From NCBI RefSeq assembly GCF_007991635.1, contig NZ_BJYS01000053.1:1-39947 (forward strand): a stretch of DNA of 39,947 nucleotides, in the 5' to 3' direction. Below are positions 31,465-39,947 of this stretch, in pieces (positions within the stretch are counted from its first letter, which is position 1; every line of letters begins with the position of its first letter). The stretch comes from Adhaeribacter aerolatus (GTDB lineage: Bacteria > Bacteroidota > Bacteroidia > Cytophagales > Hymenobacteraceae). The notes below the pieces were generated by a model. It did no database searches. It saw only the letters and a program-made list of their open reading frames with translations, and was not told where the DNA came from. The translations under genes and the position numbers were made by a program.

Positions 31465-32070
31465 TTATTCCCGAACCCGAAAAACCAGGATATAATATTG
31501 ATGATCCTCAAAAGTAAATTGTCCTACCACTTCCAGGCCCAAGGTTTGGGTATGAACATTTAAGGAGTGTTGGTTTTGTTCGTGTATAAAGGCTAATCCT
31601 AACTGGAAATTCTGTTGGTTTTGGTCCTGGGTACGCCGGAACATTTGGGAAAGCAAGCCTTGGCCGCGGTGATGCTTACTAACCAGTACGGGTCCGTAGA
31701 AGAAAAAGGAGTAAGCGGTAAGGGGCCGGTGCTGGAAAGTAATTTCCGAAAGTTTAACGATCATGTTCTGCACCAGTGGAGGATAATCTTCGGCCGGCAA
31801 CCTGGAGTTGAGCGCAAACCCAACAATTTCCTGGTGATAAAGGGCTACGAGGCTATTGGCAGAGTTAATCATCTTTATGATTGCCGGTTGCTCAAATCTG
31901 CCCGTCAGAAACCCGCCGGTTCGGTCAGCTACAGATAGTTTATCATAAACGTACTTATTCGCTAAATCTGTAATTCCAGGTACATCGGCTTCGCTTGCCC
32001 GCCGGATTAAATAGGCTTTCATCGGAGCATGAACTTCAAAGTTTTCTAATAGTATATTAAGCTTAGGCAA
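31465..32070 (-). CDS. GNAT-family N-acetyltransferase
   Basis: A protein of 201 residues from the first ATG, or 185 from an alternative ATG at 32022 (MKAYLIRRASEADVPGITDL), which is where typical GNAT homology begins; the shorter form may be the real one. The acetyl-CoA pyrophosphate loop is 'HHRGQGLLSQMF', matching the R/Q-x-x-G-x-G/A pattern, with the preceding strand 'FFFYGPVLVSK' and a final 'LEVVGQFTFEDHQYYILVF'. It transfers an acetyl group to an amine of a small molecule or protein. The acceptor is unknown. It is convergent with the aldo/keto reductase. Confidence 0.85.
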   Translation of the reverse strand: MPKLNILLENFEVHAPMKAYLIRRASEADVPGITDLANKYVYDKLSVADRTGGFLTGRFEQPAIIKMINSANSLVALYHQEIVGFALNSRLPAEDYPPLVQNMIVKLSEITFQHRPLTAYSFFFYGPVLVSKHHRGQGLLSQMFRRTQDQNQQNFQLGLAFIHEQNQHSLNVHTQTLGLEVVGQFTFEDHQYYILVFRVRE

Positions 32071-32713
32071 TTTACATACCTTATGTCAAATAGAAAGATA
32101 TAATACGATAAACCCGTTTGGCTGAACCAGCCAGATATGAATACAAGTAATCCGCTTTGTTTTTATAACCTGATACTAATATTTGAACCAGGAATACGAG
32201 TAAATAATTATGCGGAACAAAAGGCCTCTTAGCGAGCTAAAGCTTAATCCTGGATGTTGCTGCTACCAAAATTTCCGGAAAGACCAGCTTCGGAATATTT
32301 CACCCTGATATAAATAAAAATTGGTTCAAATTCTTGATATAATTATAAATGTTATTTTTAAAATTCTCATGTCTTAAAGCCTTATAAAAATTATTGCTAA
32401 AAGATCTTTCCCTCTTAACATTTATTTTTACTCTCAAAAGAAAAAATGATTGGTTTTTTTTTAATTTTTTTTGACTTTTTCTAAAAGAGTTGCAATAACA
32501 TATTCATAATAGTAAATACTGTCTAAATTTTATTCTGTGACTTGATTCTCTGATAATACTCCATAAATTAGAATTTATTTTTAATTGTAAAATTTACCCT
32601 TATGTAAATTAAAAGTCCAAAATTACCCAATTAATTAATGCTAATTGCTTTTAATCCAGAGTATTAGCAAAGTTTATTTTTAACTAAACAATTTCCACCA
32701 AACCAAAACAATT
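32071..32713. other. Long AT-rich leader upstream of susC
   Basis: About 640 bp with no credible gene. The last 300 bp are very AT-rich with T and A runs, and should contain the susCD promoter. I found no TAnnTTTG match close to the ATG. No regulator gene (HTCS, sigma/anti-sigma) accompanies the locus in this window. Confidence 0.5.
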
Positions 32714-35700
32714 ATGAAACAACCTTTACTTGAAAGGTTTAAGTATTTTCTGATACTGAACCTTTTGTTTTTGGCTGTGATCGGTGCGCAAGCGCAAGGT
32801 CTGGCTGTAAAAGGAAGAGTAACCGCCGAAAACGGCGATGGCCTTCCGGGAGTAACCGTATTGGTAAAAGGCACTTCTAATGGTACCGCTACTGATGCTA
32901 ACGGTAATTATGCCTTAAATGTAGCCAATGGTACCGGCACCCTGGTAATTTCTTTTATAGGTTACAACACCCAGGAAGTGCCCCTTAATAACCGGACTAC
33001 TATTAACGTTACCATGGCTCCGGATGCCAAAGCGCTGGAAGAAGTGGTAGTGGTAGGATACGGGGTACAGAAGAAAGAAACCGTAACCGGTTCGGTAGCT
33101 GCTGTTAAAGGAGCTGAACTGGTAAAATCTCCTACTGTAAACTTATCTAACTCCTTAGCCGGTCGTCTGCCGGGTGTAGTAGCGGTAAACCGCAGTGGTG
33201 AGCCTGGTTACGATGGTTCGGCCATCCGGATCCGGGGTTCTAACACCCTTAATAATAACAGCGCCCTGGTTGTAATTGATGGTGTGCCGGGCCGGGCCGG
33301 TGGTTTAGACCGGATTAATCCGAAAGATATCGAAAGTGTTTCTGTACTAAAGGATGCAGCAGCTGCTATTTATGGTTCGCGGGCTGCTAACGGCGTTATC
33401 CTGATTACCACCAAACGGGGTAAGACTGGTAAACCGCAACTTTCTTATGATTTCAACCAAGGTTATTCGCAGCCAACCGTAATTCCGGATTTGACCAGCT
33501 CAGCGGAATATACCAGCATGCTGAATGATTTGAACGTATATGAATTACCCGTTTCCGAGTGGGCTGCCGCTACTGAAGCTTATAAGAAAACCGGTACTTA
33601 TACCCGGCCGAATGGTACGGTGCGCAATGCACCTTATACTCCGAATGATTTAGAACTTTACCGCAATGGTACTGATCCCTGGCTGCACCCTAATACCGAT
33701 TGGTATAAAGCCACTTTAAAAAATTGGTCGCCGCAAACCCGGCACAACTTACAGGTAACAGGGGGTACCGATAACCTGAAATACCTGGCATCGATGGGTT
33801 ACCAGAACCAGGATGGTTATTATAAAAACTCTGCCACCGGCTACAAGCAATACGATATCCGGGTAAACCTGGACGCTACCATTAACAAGTATGTTAAAGC
33901 TACTATTGGTTTATTAGGCCGGGAAGAGCTTCGTATGTTCCCAACGCGGCCAGCTAGTGCTATATTCCGGATGCAGATGCGCGGCAAACCACAGGAGCAA
34001 GCTTATTGGCCAAATGGTATGCCTGGTCCGGACATTGAAAATGGTGAAAACCCGGTGGTTATTACCACCGATTTAAGTGGTTATCAGCGGGATAAACGCG
34101 ATTTCTTTCAAACCAACGGCGCCCTGGATGTCTTAATTCCTGGTGTAGAAGGTCTTAAATTTACCGGAACCGCCGCTATCGATAAACAAATAAATAGCGG
34201 AAAAAACTGGCAAATTCCCTGGACCTTGTACCAACGCGGTACAGGTGTTGACGCCAACGGCAATCCAAACCTGGTAGCAACCAAACGTGGCCCTTCTGAA
34301 CCCCGTTTAGACCAAAGTACCTTCAATCAGTTAAATATTCTCTTAGGTGGTGTTTTAAACTATGAGCGCAAGTTCGGCGATCATGGATTAACCTTGTTAG
34401 CCGGTACTAACCGCGAGACTATAAATTCAGATGGATTTAATGCTTTCCGCCGCTACTTTATTTCTCCAGCCATTGATCAAATGTTTGCCGGAGGAGATTT
34501 AGAGAAAAATAATGGTGGTAGTGCGGAAGAACGGGCTCGTATAAACTACTTTGGCCGGGCTGCCTATAACTTTAAAGAAAAATATTTACTTGAATTCCTG
34601 TGGCGCTACGATGGTTCCGATATTTTCCCGGAACAAACCCGCTATGGCTTTTTCCCGGGCGTAATGGCAGGTTGGGTAGTTTCTGAAGAAAACTTCTTTA
34701 AGAATGCCATTCCAGCCATTAACTACCTGAAATTACGCGGCTCATGGGGCCAGCTCGGTAACGACGACGTAGGGCGGTATGCATATCTTTCTACTTTTGG
34801 CTTCCGGACTTATATCCTGAATAATATTGAGACGAAAACCATCTATGAAACCCGCATCCCGAACAACACTATTACCTGGGAAGTAGCCAACAACTCTAAT
34901 GTTGGTTTAGAAGGTTCGGCATTCGACGGTCGTTTTAGCTTTGAGTTTGATGCGTTCTACAACAAACGGACAAATATTTTAGCTTCCAGATCGGCCTCTT
35001 ATCCGCAAAGTACTGGTATCATTCCTCCGCTTACTAACTTTGGAGAGGTATCTAATAAAGGTTTTGAGTACAACATAGGTTACCAGAACCAGGTAGGTGA
35101 GTTTAAATATAATGTAAGTGTTAACGGCGGTTACGCTAAAAACAAAATTATATTCCGCGACGAAGCACCTGGTGCTCCTGAGTGGCAACGCGCTACCGGT
35201 ATGCCGATGTTTACTTTCTTAACCTATCAGTATGACGGCGTATTTAAGGACCAGGCCGAAATTGATGCCAATCCTATTGACTACAAAGCCCTTGTTAACC
35301 AGCTTCGCCCCGGCGACATGAAGTACAAAGATATTGGTGGACGCGACGCTGCCGGAAATTTTACGAGGGTGCCCGATGGTAAAATTACTCCGGATGATCA
35401 GGTTCGTACCGATGTAACCAACATTCCGCCGTTCCAGGGTGGCGTGGTTTTAGGTGGTTCTTTCAAAAACTTCGACTTATCTATCCTGTTCCAGGGTGCG
35501 GCCGGTGCTAAACAATACATCTATACTGGCGAAATGGGTAACATAGGTAATTACCTGCAATACATCCACGATAACCGCTGGACAGTTGAAAACCCAAGCA
35601 GTGAGCATCCGCGCATCACTAACCGCGGCGACCAGTATTACTCCTTCAATAACACTTATTGGCTGCGCGATACCGATTATATCCGGTTGAAAAACCTGGA

Positions 35701-35890
35701 GTTGGGTTATACCTTGCCAACGGCTTTATCGAGCAAAGCTGGTATAAACAATTTACGGGTTTATGTTAACGGACTTAACATTTTTACCTGGGATAAATTA
35801 AAGGTATACGACCCGGAAACCGACAATACCAATGGACAGTATTACCCGCAAGCGCGTATTTTAAGTGGTGGTGTTTCGGTTACATTTTAA
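32714..35890 (+). CDS. SusC/RagA-family TonB-linked outer-membrane transporter
   Basis: A 1058-residue TonB-dependent transporter. It has a signal peptide (about 1-28, '...GAQAQ'), an N-terminal carboxypeptidase-regulatory-like domain (about 30-104, 'VKGRVTAENGDGLPGVTVLVKGT'), the SusC signature 'LEEVVVVGYGVQKKETVTGSV' (108-127), a plug domain ('RIRGSNTLNNNSALVVIDGVPG', 'VSVLKDAAAAIYGSRAANGVILITTK') and a 22-stranded-type barrel ending in an aromatic residue ('GGVSVTF'). With SusD it should import oligosaccharides across the outer membrane using TonB energy. It is directly followed by susD (21 bp). The glycan is not readable from sequence, but nearby GH43, SASA and pectate-lyase-fold proteins suggest plant polysaccharide. 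Confidence 0.97.
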   Translation: MKQPLLERFKYFLILNLLFLAVIGAQAQGLAVKGRVTAENGDGLPGVTVLVKGTSNGTATDANGNYALNVANGTGTLVISFIGYNTQEVPLNNRTTINVTMAPDAKALEEVVVVGYGVQKKETVTGSVAAVKGAELVKSPTVNLSNSLAGRLPGVVAVNRSGEPGYDGSAIRIRGSNTLNNNSALVVIDGVPGRAGGLDRINPKDIESVSVLKDAAAAIYGSRAANGVILITTKRGKTGKPQLSYDFNQGYSQPTVIPDLTSSAEYTSMLNDLNVYELPVSEWAAATEAYKKTGTYTRPNGTVRNAPYTPNDLELYRNGTDPWLHPNTDWYKATLKNWSPQTRHNLQVTGGTDNLKYLASMGYQNQDGYYKNSATGYKQYDIRVNLDATINKYVKATIGLLGREELRMFPTRPASAIFRMQMRGKPQEQAYWPNGMPGPDIENGENPVVITTDLSGYQRDKRDFFQTNGALDVLIPGVEGLKFTGTAAIDKQINSGKNWQIPWTLYQRGTGVDANGNPNLVATKRGPSEPRLDQSTFNQLNILLGGVLNYERKFGDHGLTLLAGTNRETINSDGFNAFRRYFISPAIDQMFAGGDLEKNNGGSAEERARINYFGRAAYNFKEKYLLEFLWRYDGSDIFPEQTRYGFFPGVMAGWVVSEENFFKNAIPAINYLKLRGSWGQLGNDDVGRYAYLSTFGFRTYILNNIETKTIYETRIPNNTITWEVANNSNVGLEGSAFDGRFSFEFDAFYNKRTNILASRSASYPQSTGIIPPLTNFGEVSNKGFEYNIGYQNQVGEFKYNVSVNGGYAKNKIIFRDEAPGAPEWQRATGMPMFTFLTYQYDGVFKDQAEIDANPIDYKALVNQLRPGDMKYKDIGGRDAAGNFTRVPDGKITPDDQVRTDVTNIPPFQGGVVLGGSFKNFDLSILFQGAAGAKQYIYTGEMGNIGNYLQYIHDNRWTVENPSSEHPRITNRGDQYYSFNNTYWLRDTDYIRLKNLELGYTLPTALSSKAGINNLRVYVNGLNIFTWDKLKVYDPETDNTNGQYYPQARILSGGVSVTF

Positions 35891-35895
35891 TAATT

Positions 35896-35901
35896 AAGGA
35901 G
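35896..35901 (+). promoter_or_regulatory. Shine-Dalgarno sequence of susD
   Basis: AAGGAG is located 10 bp before the susD ATG (35912). A purine-rich SD is uncommon in Bacteroidota, where most genes here lack one, so this start is well supported. Confidence 0.6.
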
Positions 35902-35911
35902 ATTAGAAATA

Positions 35912-37768
35912 ATGAATAAAATAAAAAATATCTGTTTTGCAGCCCTCATCGGATCCCTGGTGGCTACGGGCTGTAGCGATGATTTTGTTAACACCCAACC
36001 ATTAGACCAAATATCCGAAACAGCGGTTTGGGCAGATGCTGGTTTAACAGAAGCATTCGTATCTGAGATTTATGCGGGCGTGGGCAACGGCGGTTTAGAT
36101 GAGCAAATGCAGGCATCTTTAACCGATGAAACCATATTTACCCACCCTGGCCGGAATATTACTACCATTACGGAGTCCCGGTCTAACCCGGCTGATCCAG
36201 GCTGGATTAACGGGCCAATTCAGTACGGGAACTTATATCTCCGTATCCGGGCTGCTAACCTGGCATTAGAAAACCTGCAAACGCCTAAGTTTAATGACCC
36301 AACATTGGTTGATCGTTTGAAAGGCGAAGCATTATTTTTGCGGGCTTACTATTACCACCAGTTAGTACGGAATTACGGCGGGGTGCCTATTGTAGACCGG
36401 GTATACAAATTAGGGGAAGAGACTTACATGGCTCCGCGTAATACAATGCAGGAATGTATTAACTTTATTGTGAAGGATGCCGAGGAAGCTGCCAAATTAT
36501 TGGAAGGTAAAAACCTGGTGCCTGGCCGGGCTTCGAAAGCGGCTGCACTTGCCCTAAAATCGCGTATGTTGTTATACGCTGCCAGTGATTTATACGATGC
36601 CGCTACCGCAAAAGCTAAATCCAGCGCCATGGCCTCATACGCTAAACCCGAGCTATTAACAATTTCTGCCGGAAGCCGTAACGAGCGTTGGCAAAAAGCC
36701 AAAGATGCCGCGAAAGCGGTGTTGGATTTACCGGGTTATGGTTACCAGCTAGACTTAACTGCGCCAGCAACCAAAGAACAAGGTACCACTAATTATATGA
36801 ATGTGGCCTTAGCCAGAGGTGGTGGCGAAAGAGAACTCCTTTTTGCCCGTTATTTTATCAACTCGAAGCAGGAAAATGGCGGCCGTCAGGGTTTGTATAA
36901 TGGTCCTAATGGCTATAACAACTGGGCCGGTAACACGCCCATCCAGCACTTGATCGATGATTATGAAATGATGGATGGAACCAAGTTTAACTGGAGTAAT
37001 TCTCAGCAAGCCTCAGCGCCTTATGAAAATCGCGATCCACGTTTCTATTCAACTTTCCTGGTAGAAGGTTCACCTTGGAAAGTACGTCCTTCTAATGCCG
37101 CTAAAGCGCTGGACCCATTAAATCAGATTCAAACAGGAAGTTATGAAGTAATCCGCGGCGGAAAAAAAGAAATCCATTTTGGCCTGGATACCCGTAAGAG
37201 TTCTATTGAAGACTGGAATGGTAGCTATACCGGCTATTACATGCGTAAATTCACCGATCCAAATCCGGCTATTGTAGACCAGAATACCTGGCAGCAAGTT
37301 CCCTGGCCGTTCTTCCGTTACACCGAAGCTTTATTAAATTACGTGGAAGCATGTATTGAATTAGGTCAGGATGCGGAGGCTAAGACCTGGCTGAATAAAG
37401 TGCGTTTCCGGGCTGGCATGCCGGCTGTTACCGAAACTGGTGATGCGCTCCGTCAGCGCTACCGGAACGAGCGCCGGGTAGAAATGGTATTTGAAGAACA
37501 GCGTTTTTATGATGCGCGACGTTGGATGATTGCACCAACTACCTTGGGTCGTAAAGCTAATGGTATAACTATATTTGGTGCCCTGAAACCAGGCAAAGAA
37601 GTTACCACTTACAAATTCGATCCTACCAGCTACAATTACACTTATACCGTATTTGAAATTGACCCCGGTAAAGAGAATCGTTCTTGGAATGATAAAATGT
37701 ATTTCCTGCCTATTCATCGGGATGAAATGAACCGGAATACAGATTTGGTTCAAAACCCTGGTTACTAA
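35912..37768 (+). CDS. SusD/RagB-family glycan-binding lipoprotein
   Basis: A 618-residue outer-membrane lipoprotein. The signal peptide ends in 'LVATGCSDDF' (Cys21), followed by the family start 'NTQPLDQISETAVWADAGLTEAFVSEIYAG'. Tetratricopeptide-like helices are present ('RLKGEALFLRAYYYHQLVRNYGGVPIV', 'RASKAAALALKSRMLLYAASDLY'), and the C-terminal block 'YTEALLNYVEACIELGQDAEAKTWLNKVRFRAGMP', 'RNERRVEMVFEEQRFYDARRW' and 'FLPIHRDEMNRN' is diagnostic. It caps the SusC barrel and binds the glycan. It is the second gene of the susCD pair, with a strong SD sequence, and is followed by a terminator-like palindrome. Confidence 0.97.
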   Translation: MNKIKNICFAALIGSLVATGCSDDFVNTQPLDQISETAVWADAGLTEAFVSEIYAGVGNGGLDEQMQASLTDETIFTHPGRNITTITESRSNPADPGWINGPIQYGNLYLRIRAANLALENLQTPKFNDPTLVDRLKGEALFLRAYYYHQLVRNYGGVPIVDRVYKLGEETYMAPRNTMQECINFIVKDAEEAAKLLEGKNLVPGRASKAAALALKSRMLLYAASDLYDAATAKAKSSAMASYAKPELLTISAGSRNERWQKAKDAAKAVLDLPGYGYQLDLTAPATKEQGTTNYMNVALARGGGERELLFARYFINSKQENGGRQGLYNGPNGYNNWAGNTPIQHLIDDYEMMDGTKFNWSNSQQASAPYENRDPRFYSTFLVEGSPWKVRPSNAAKALDPLNQIQTGSYEVIRGGKKEIHFGLDTRKSSIEDWNGSYTGYYMRKFTDPNPAIVDQNTWQQVPWPFFRYTEALLNYVEACIELGQDAEAKTWLNKVRFRAGMPAVTETGDALRQRYRNERRVEMVFEEQRFYDARRWMIAPTTLGRKANGITIFGALKPGKEVTTYKFDPTSYNYTYTVFEIDPGKENRSWNDKMYFLPIHRDEMNRNTDLVQNPGY

Positions 37769-37790
37769 TTTAAAGATGAACCTTTTATTT

Positions 37791-37822
37791 AAATCTATGC
37801 CGGTAATTACCGGCATAGATTT
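37791..37822 (+). terminator. Rho-independent terminator of susCD
   Basis: A perfect 32-bp palindrome (arms 37791-37806 and 37807-37822) followed by T-rich sequence, 22 bp after the susD stop codon. Confidence 0.75.
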
Positions 37823-37855
37823 TTCATTTTAACCAAATCTTAATTTTCAGTTGAG

Positions 37856-39947
37856 TTGCTAAGTAGTAAGTTAAAATTTTCTTTAATACTGGTTTTGGTA
37901 CACTTCTTTTTGGCAGGCTGCCAGCAGCGTTCTGCCGAAAAGGAGATTACTGCATCTCCGGAGAAAGTTATTAATCCGCTTTTTACCCTTTTATCCCCCA
38001 ACCAAACTGGCGTTACCTTTTCCAATACCCTCGACGAAGGACCAAATACCAACGTACTCGTATACGAATATTTTTACAACGGGGGCGGGGTAGCAACAGG
38101 TGATGTAAACGGCGATGGGTTAGACGATATTTATTTTACGGGCAACATGGTGCCTAACCGCCTATACCTAAATAAAGGGAACATGCAGTTTGCCGATATT
38201 ACGGACGAGGCTGCCGTTTCCGGGCGACCCGGACCCTGGAAGACCGGCGTAACCATGGCTGATGTAAACGGCGATAACCAACTAGATATTTTTGTCTGCT
38301 ACTCCGGGCGGTTGCCCGAAGCTAAACGTATTCCGCAGTTATTTATTAACCAGGGTCCGAACGCCAAGGGGGTACCGCAGTTTGTAGATAAGGCCGCCGA
38401 ATACGGGTTAGCCAATGCTTACTTTAATACCAATGCCCATTTTTTTGATTTTGACCAGGACAGTGATCTGGATTTATTTTTACTCAATCATAATCCGCAC
38501 CCGGCCCCAATCCTGGATGAAGTAACCACTGAACAGATATTAAAAGAGCCAAATCCGCAAATTGGTGTGCGTCTTTTTCAGAACAATAAAGGAACGTTTA
38601 GCGACATTACCGAAAAGGCTGGTTTGCAAAGTTCAGCGCTTACCTATGGTTTAGGAGCTGGTATAACAGATATTAACCAGGATGGCTGGCCGGATATTTA
38701 TGTGTCCAACGACTACACGGTACCGGATTACCTATATATTAATAATAAAAACGGCACCTTCAGTAACCAAATCCAAAAAAGCCTGGGCCATACTTCGCAG
38801 TTTTCCATGGGTAACGATATTGCCGATATCAACAACGATGCGCTGCCCGATATTTATACCCTGGATATGCTGCCGGAAGACAATCGCCGGCAAAAATTAT
38901 TAGTCTCGCCCGATAATTATGAGAAGTTTGACCTGAACATAAAAACCGGTTTCTATTACCAATACATGCGCAATATGCTGCACGTAAATAACGGAAACGG
39001 TACTTTTAGCGAGATTGGGCAATTGGCTGGAATTTCTAACACTGACTGGAGCTGGGCTTCTTTGTTTGCCGATTATGACAACGATGGCTGGAAAGACCTT
39101 TTGGTAACCAACGGTGTTTTGCGGGATTTTACAAATATGGATTTTGTTAAATTTACGGATTTATATGCGCGGCAAAGAGGTGGTAACCTGGAACGAACCG
39201 ATGTGCTGGACCTGGTTCATGAGATGCCAGCCTCCAAAGTAAATAATTATATATACAAGAATAACGGTAATCTTACCTTTACCAATAGCAACACCGCTTG
39301 GGGGTTAAACGCTGCCGCTAACAGCAGTGGCGCCGCCTATGCCGACCTGGACAACGACGGCGATTTAGACCTGGTGGTGAATAATGTAAACCAAGCGGCT
39401 TTTATTTATCAGAACCAATCCGATAAGCAACTCAAACATCATTATCTAAAAGTTAAACTTAAAGGCGCAGGCCAGAATACCGCCGGCTTTGGTGCCAAAG
39501 TTTTTCTTTACACGCAAGGTAAACAGCAATACCTGGAGCAAATGCCAACGCGTGGTTACCAGTCCAGCGTTTCGCCGGTATTACATTTTGGTTTGGGTGC
39601 CAGTGCTATAGTTGATTCGCTTCTCGTAGTTTGGCCCAACCAGAAAAAACAAATGCTCCGGCAGGTTAAAGCCAACCAGGTGCTCACCCTAAATCAAACT
39701 GAAGCTACCGGCAAAATTCCGCCTAGAAATAAAGTTAATCCTGTCTTTACGGAAGTACAGTCACCGTTAGTATATACGCACCAGCAGGAAGGGGTAAATG
39801 ATTTTAAACGGCAGCCCTTGCTGGTGAACCCACAGTCCTTCGCCGGCCCATGTCTGGTGCCGGCCGATGTAAACGGCGACGGCCTGGAAGATGTGTACGC
39901 CGGCGGTGGCAAAGGACAGCCCGGCACCTTGTACCTGCAGCAACGGA
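37856..39947 (+). CDS. FG-GAP/VCBS-repeat, ASPIC/UnbV-type lipoprotein (partial, runs off window)
   Basis: The open frame runs from a stop at 37841 to the window end without a stop, so the 3' end is missing. There is no ATG before the signal peptide; the best start is TTG 37856, giving LSSKLKFSLILVLVHFFLAGC with a lipobox 'FFLAGC'. The mature part holds repeated calcium-binding-like propeller motifs: 'GDVNGDGLDDIYFTGN', 'ADVNGDNQLDIFVCYSG', 'FDFDQDSDLDLFLLNH', 'TDINQDGWPDIYVSND', 'ADYDNDGWKDLLVTNG', 'ADLDNDGDLDLVVNN', and an ASPIC/UnbV segment 'GFGAKVFLY...QMPTRGYQSSVSPVLHFGLG' followed by 'SLLVVWPNQKKQ'. Such proteins often follow susCD and may bind or process glycans at the surface. Its position after the terminator suggests reduced or separate transcription. 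Confidence 0.9.
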   Translation, partial: MLSSKLKFSLILVLVHFFLAGCQQRSAEKEITASPEKVINPLFTLLSPNQTGVTFSNTLDEGPNTNVLVYEYFYNGGGVATGDVNGDGLDDIYFTGNMVPNRLYLNKGNMQFADITDEAAVSGRPGPWKTGVTMADVNGDNQLDIFVCYSGRLPEAKRIPQLFINQGPNAKGVPQFVDKAAEYGLANAYFNTNAHFFDFDQDSDLDLFLLNHNPHPAPILDEVTTEQILKEPNPQIGVRLFQNNKGTFSDITEKAGLQSSALTYGLGAGITDINQDGWPDIYVSNDYTVPDYLYINNKNGTFSNQIQKSLGHTSQFSMGNDIADINNDALPDIYTLDMLPEDNRRQKLLVSPDNYEKFDLNIKTGFYYQYMRNMLHVNNGNGTFSEIGQLAGISNTDWSWASLFADYDNDGWKDLLVTNGVLRDFTNMDFVKFTDLYARQRGGNLERTDVLDLVHEMPASKVNNYIYKNNGNLTFTNSNTAWGLNAAANSSGAAYADLDNDGDLDLVVNNVNQAAFIYQNQSDKQLKHHYLKVKLKGAGQNTAGFGAKVFLYTQGKQQYLEQMPTRGYQSSVSPVLHFGLGASAIVDSLLVVWPNQKKQMLRQVKANQVLTLNQTEATGKIPPRNKVNPVFTEVQSPLVYTHQQEGVNDFKRQPLLVNPQSFAGPCLVPADVNGDGLEDVYAGGGKGQPGTLYLQQR

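Noticed and set aside
1-39947. CRISPR arrays, tRNA or rRNA genes, prophage genes
   Set aside because: Scanned for regularly spaced repeats, cloverleaf-like segments and structural phage proteins, and saw none that could be supported.

Overview
The window looks like chromosomal DNA from a Bacteroidota bacterium, most likely order Cytophagales (Hymenobacteraceae-like). The evidence is a SusC/SusD pair, many lipoproteins with a Cys lipobox near residue 20, a TPR-type histidine kinase, ASPIC/FG-GAP repeat proteins, twin-arginine sugar oxidoreductase and isomerase proteins typical of this phylum, and TAnnTTTG-type promoter boxes. I see no rRNA, tRNA, CRISPR array, transposase or integrase gene.

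Layout. 0-3 kb: a beta-helix lipoprotein (-) and an unknown two-helix membrane protein (+). 3-6.2 kb: a NarL-type response regulator with its TPR histidine kinase (-), next to an inverted pair of REP-like repeats. 6.4-7.7 kb: an AT-rich ORF framed by integron-cassette-like boundaries, then a YnfA-family gene broken by one in-frame TGA. 8-11.5 kb: a lipoprotein (+) and a compact TelA operon (-) that includes two 59-codon genes. 11.8-15.4 kb: a small lipoprotein, a pectate-lyase-fold protein and a sugar isomerase-like protein (-). 15.6-17.6 kb: a MATE exporter and a DinB/YfiT protein (+). 17.9-22.5 kb: a Gfo/Idh/MocA oxidoreductase, a GH43 glycosidase and a sugar dehydrogenase-type beta-propeller (-). 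22.9-26 kb: a CHRD lipoprotein, pirin, a nitroreductase and a TetR regulator, with a shared operator-like sequence in front of the last two. 26.36-27.45 kb: a second cassette-like unit carrying a GIY-YIG protein and ending in an attC-like site that fits the consensus exactly. 27.6-32.1 kb: a cupin, a sialate O-acetylesterase, an aldo/keto reductase and a GNAT, with a perfect 60-bp palindrome between the last two. 32.7-39.9 kb: susC, susD and the start of an FG-GAP/ASPIC lipoprotein that runs off the window.

How the genes fit together. The dominant theme is periplasmic and outer-membrane carbohydrate use. Polysaccharide fragments would be bound and imported by SusCD, side groups removed by the SASA esterase, chains cut by the pectate-lyase-fold and GH43 proteins, and sugars oxidised or isomerised by the Tat-exported enzymes and the beta-propeller dehydrogenase. 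These genes are spread over 27 kb in several transcription units, so they are not one classical PUL. A second theme is stress handling (MATE, DinB, nitroreductase/TetR, pirin, TelA).

The most unusual signal is the two isolated AT-rich cassette-like genes with attC-like ends and no integrase nearby.
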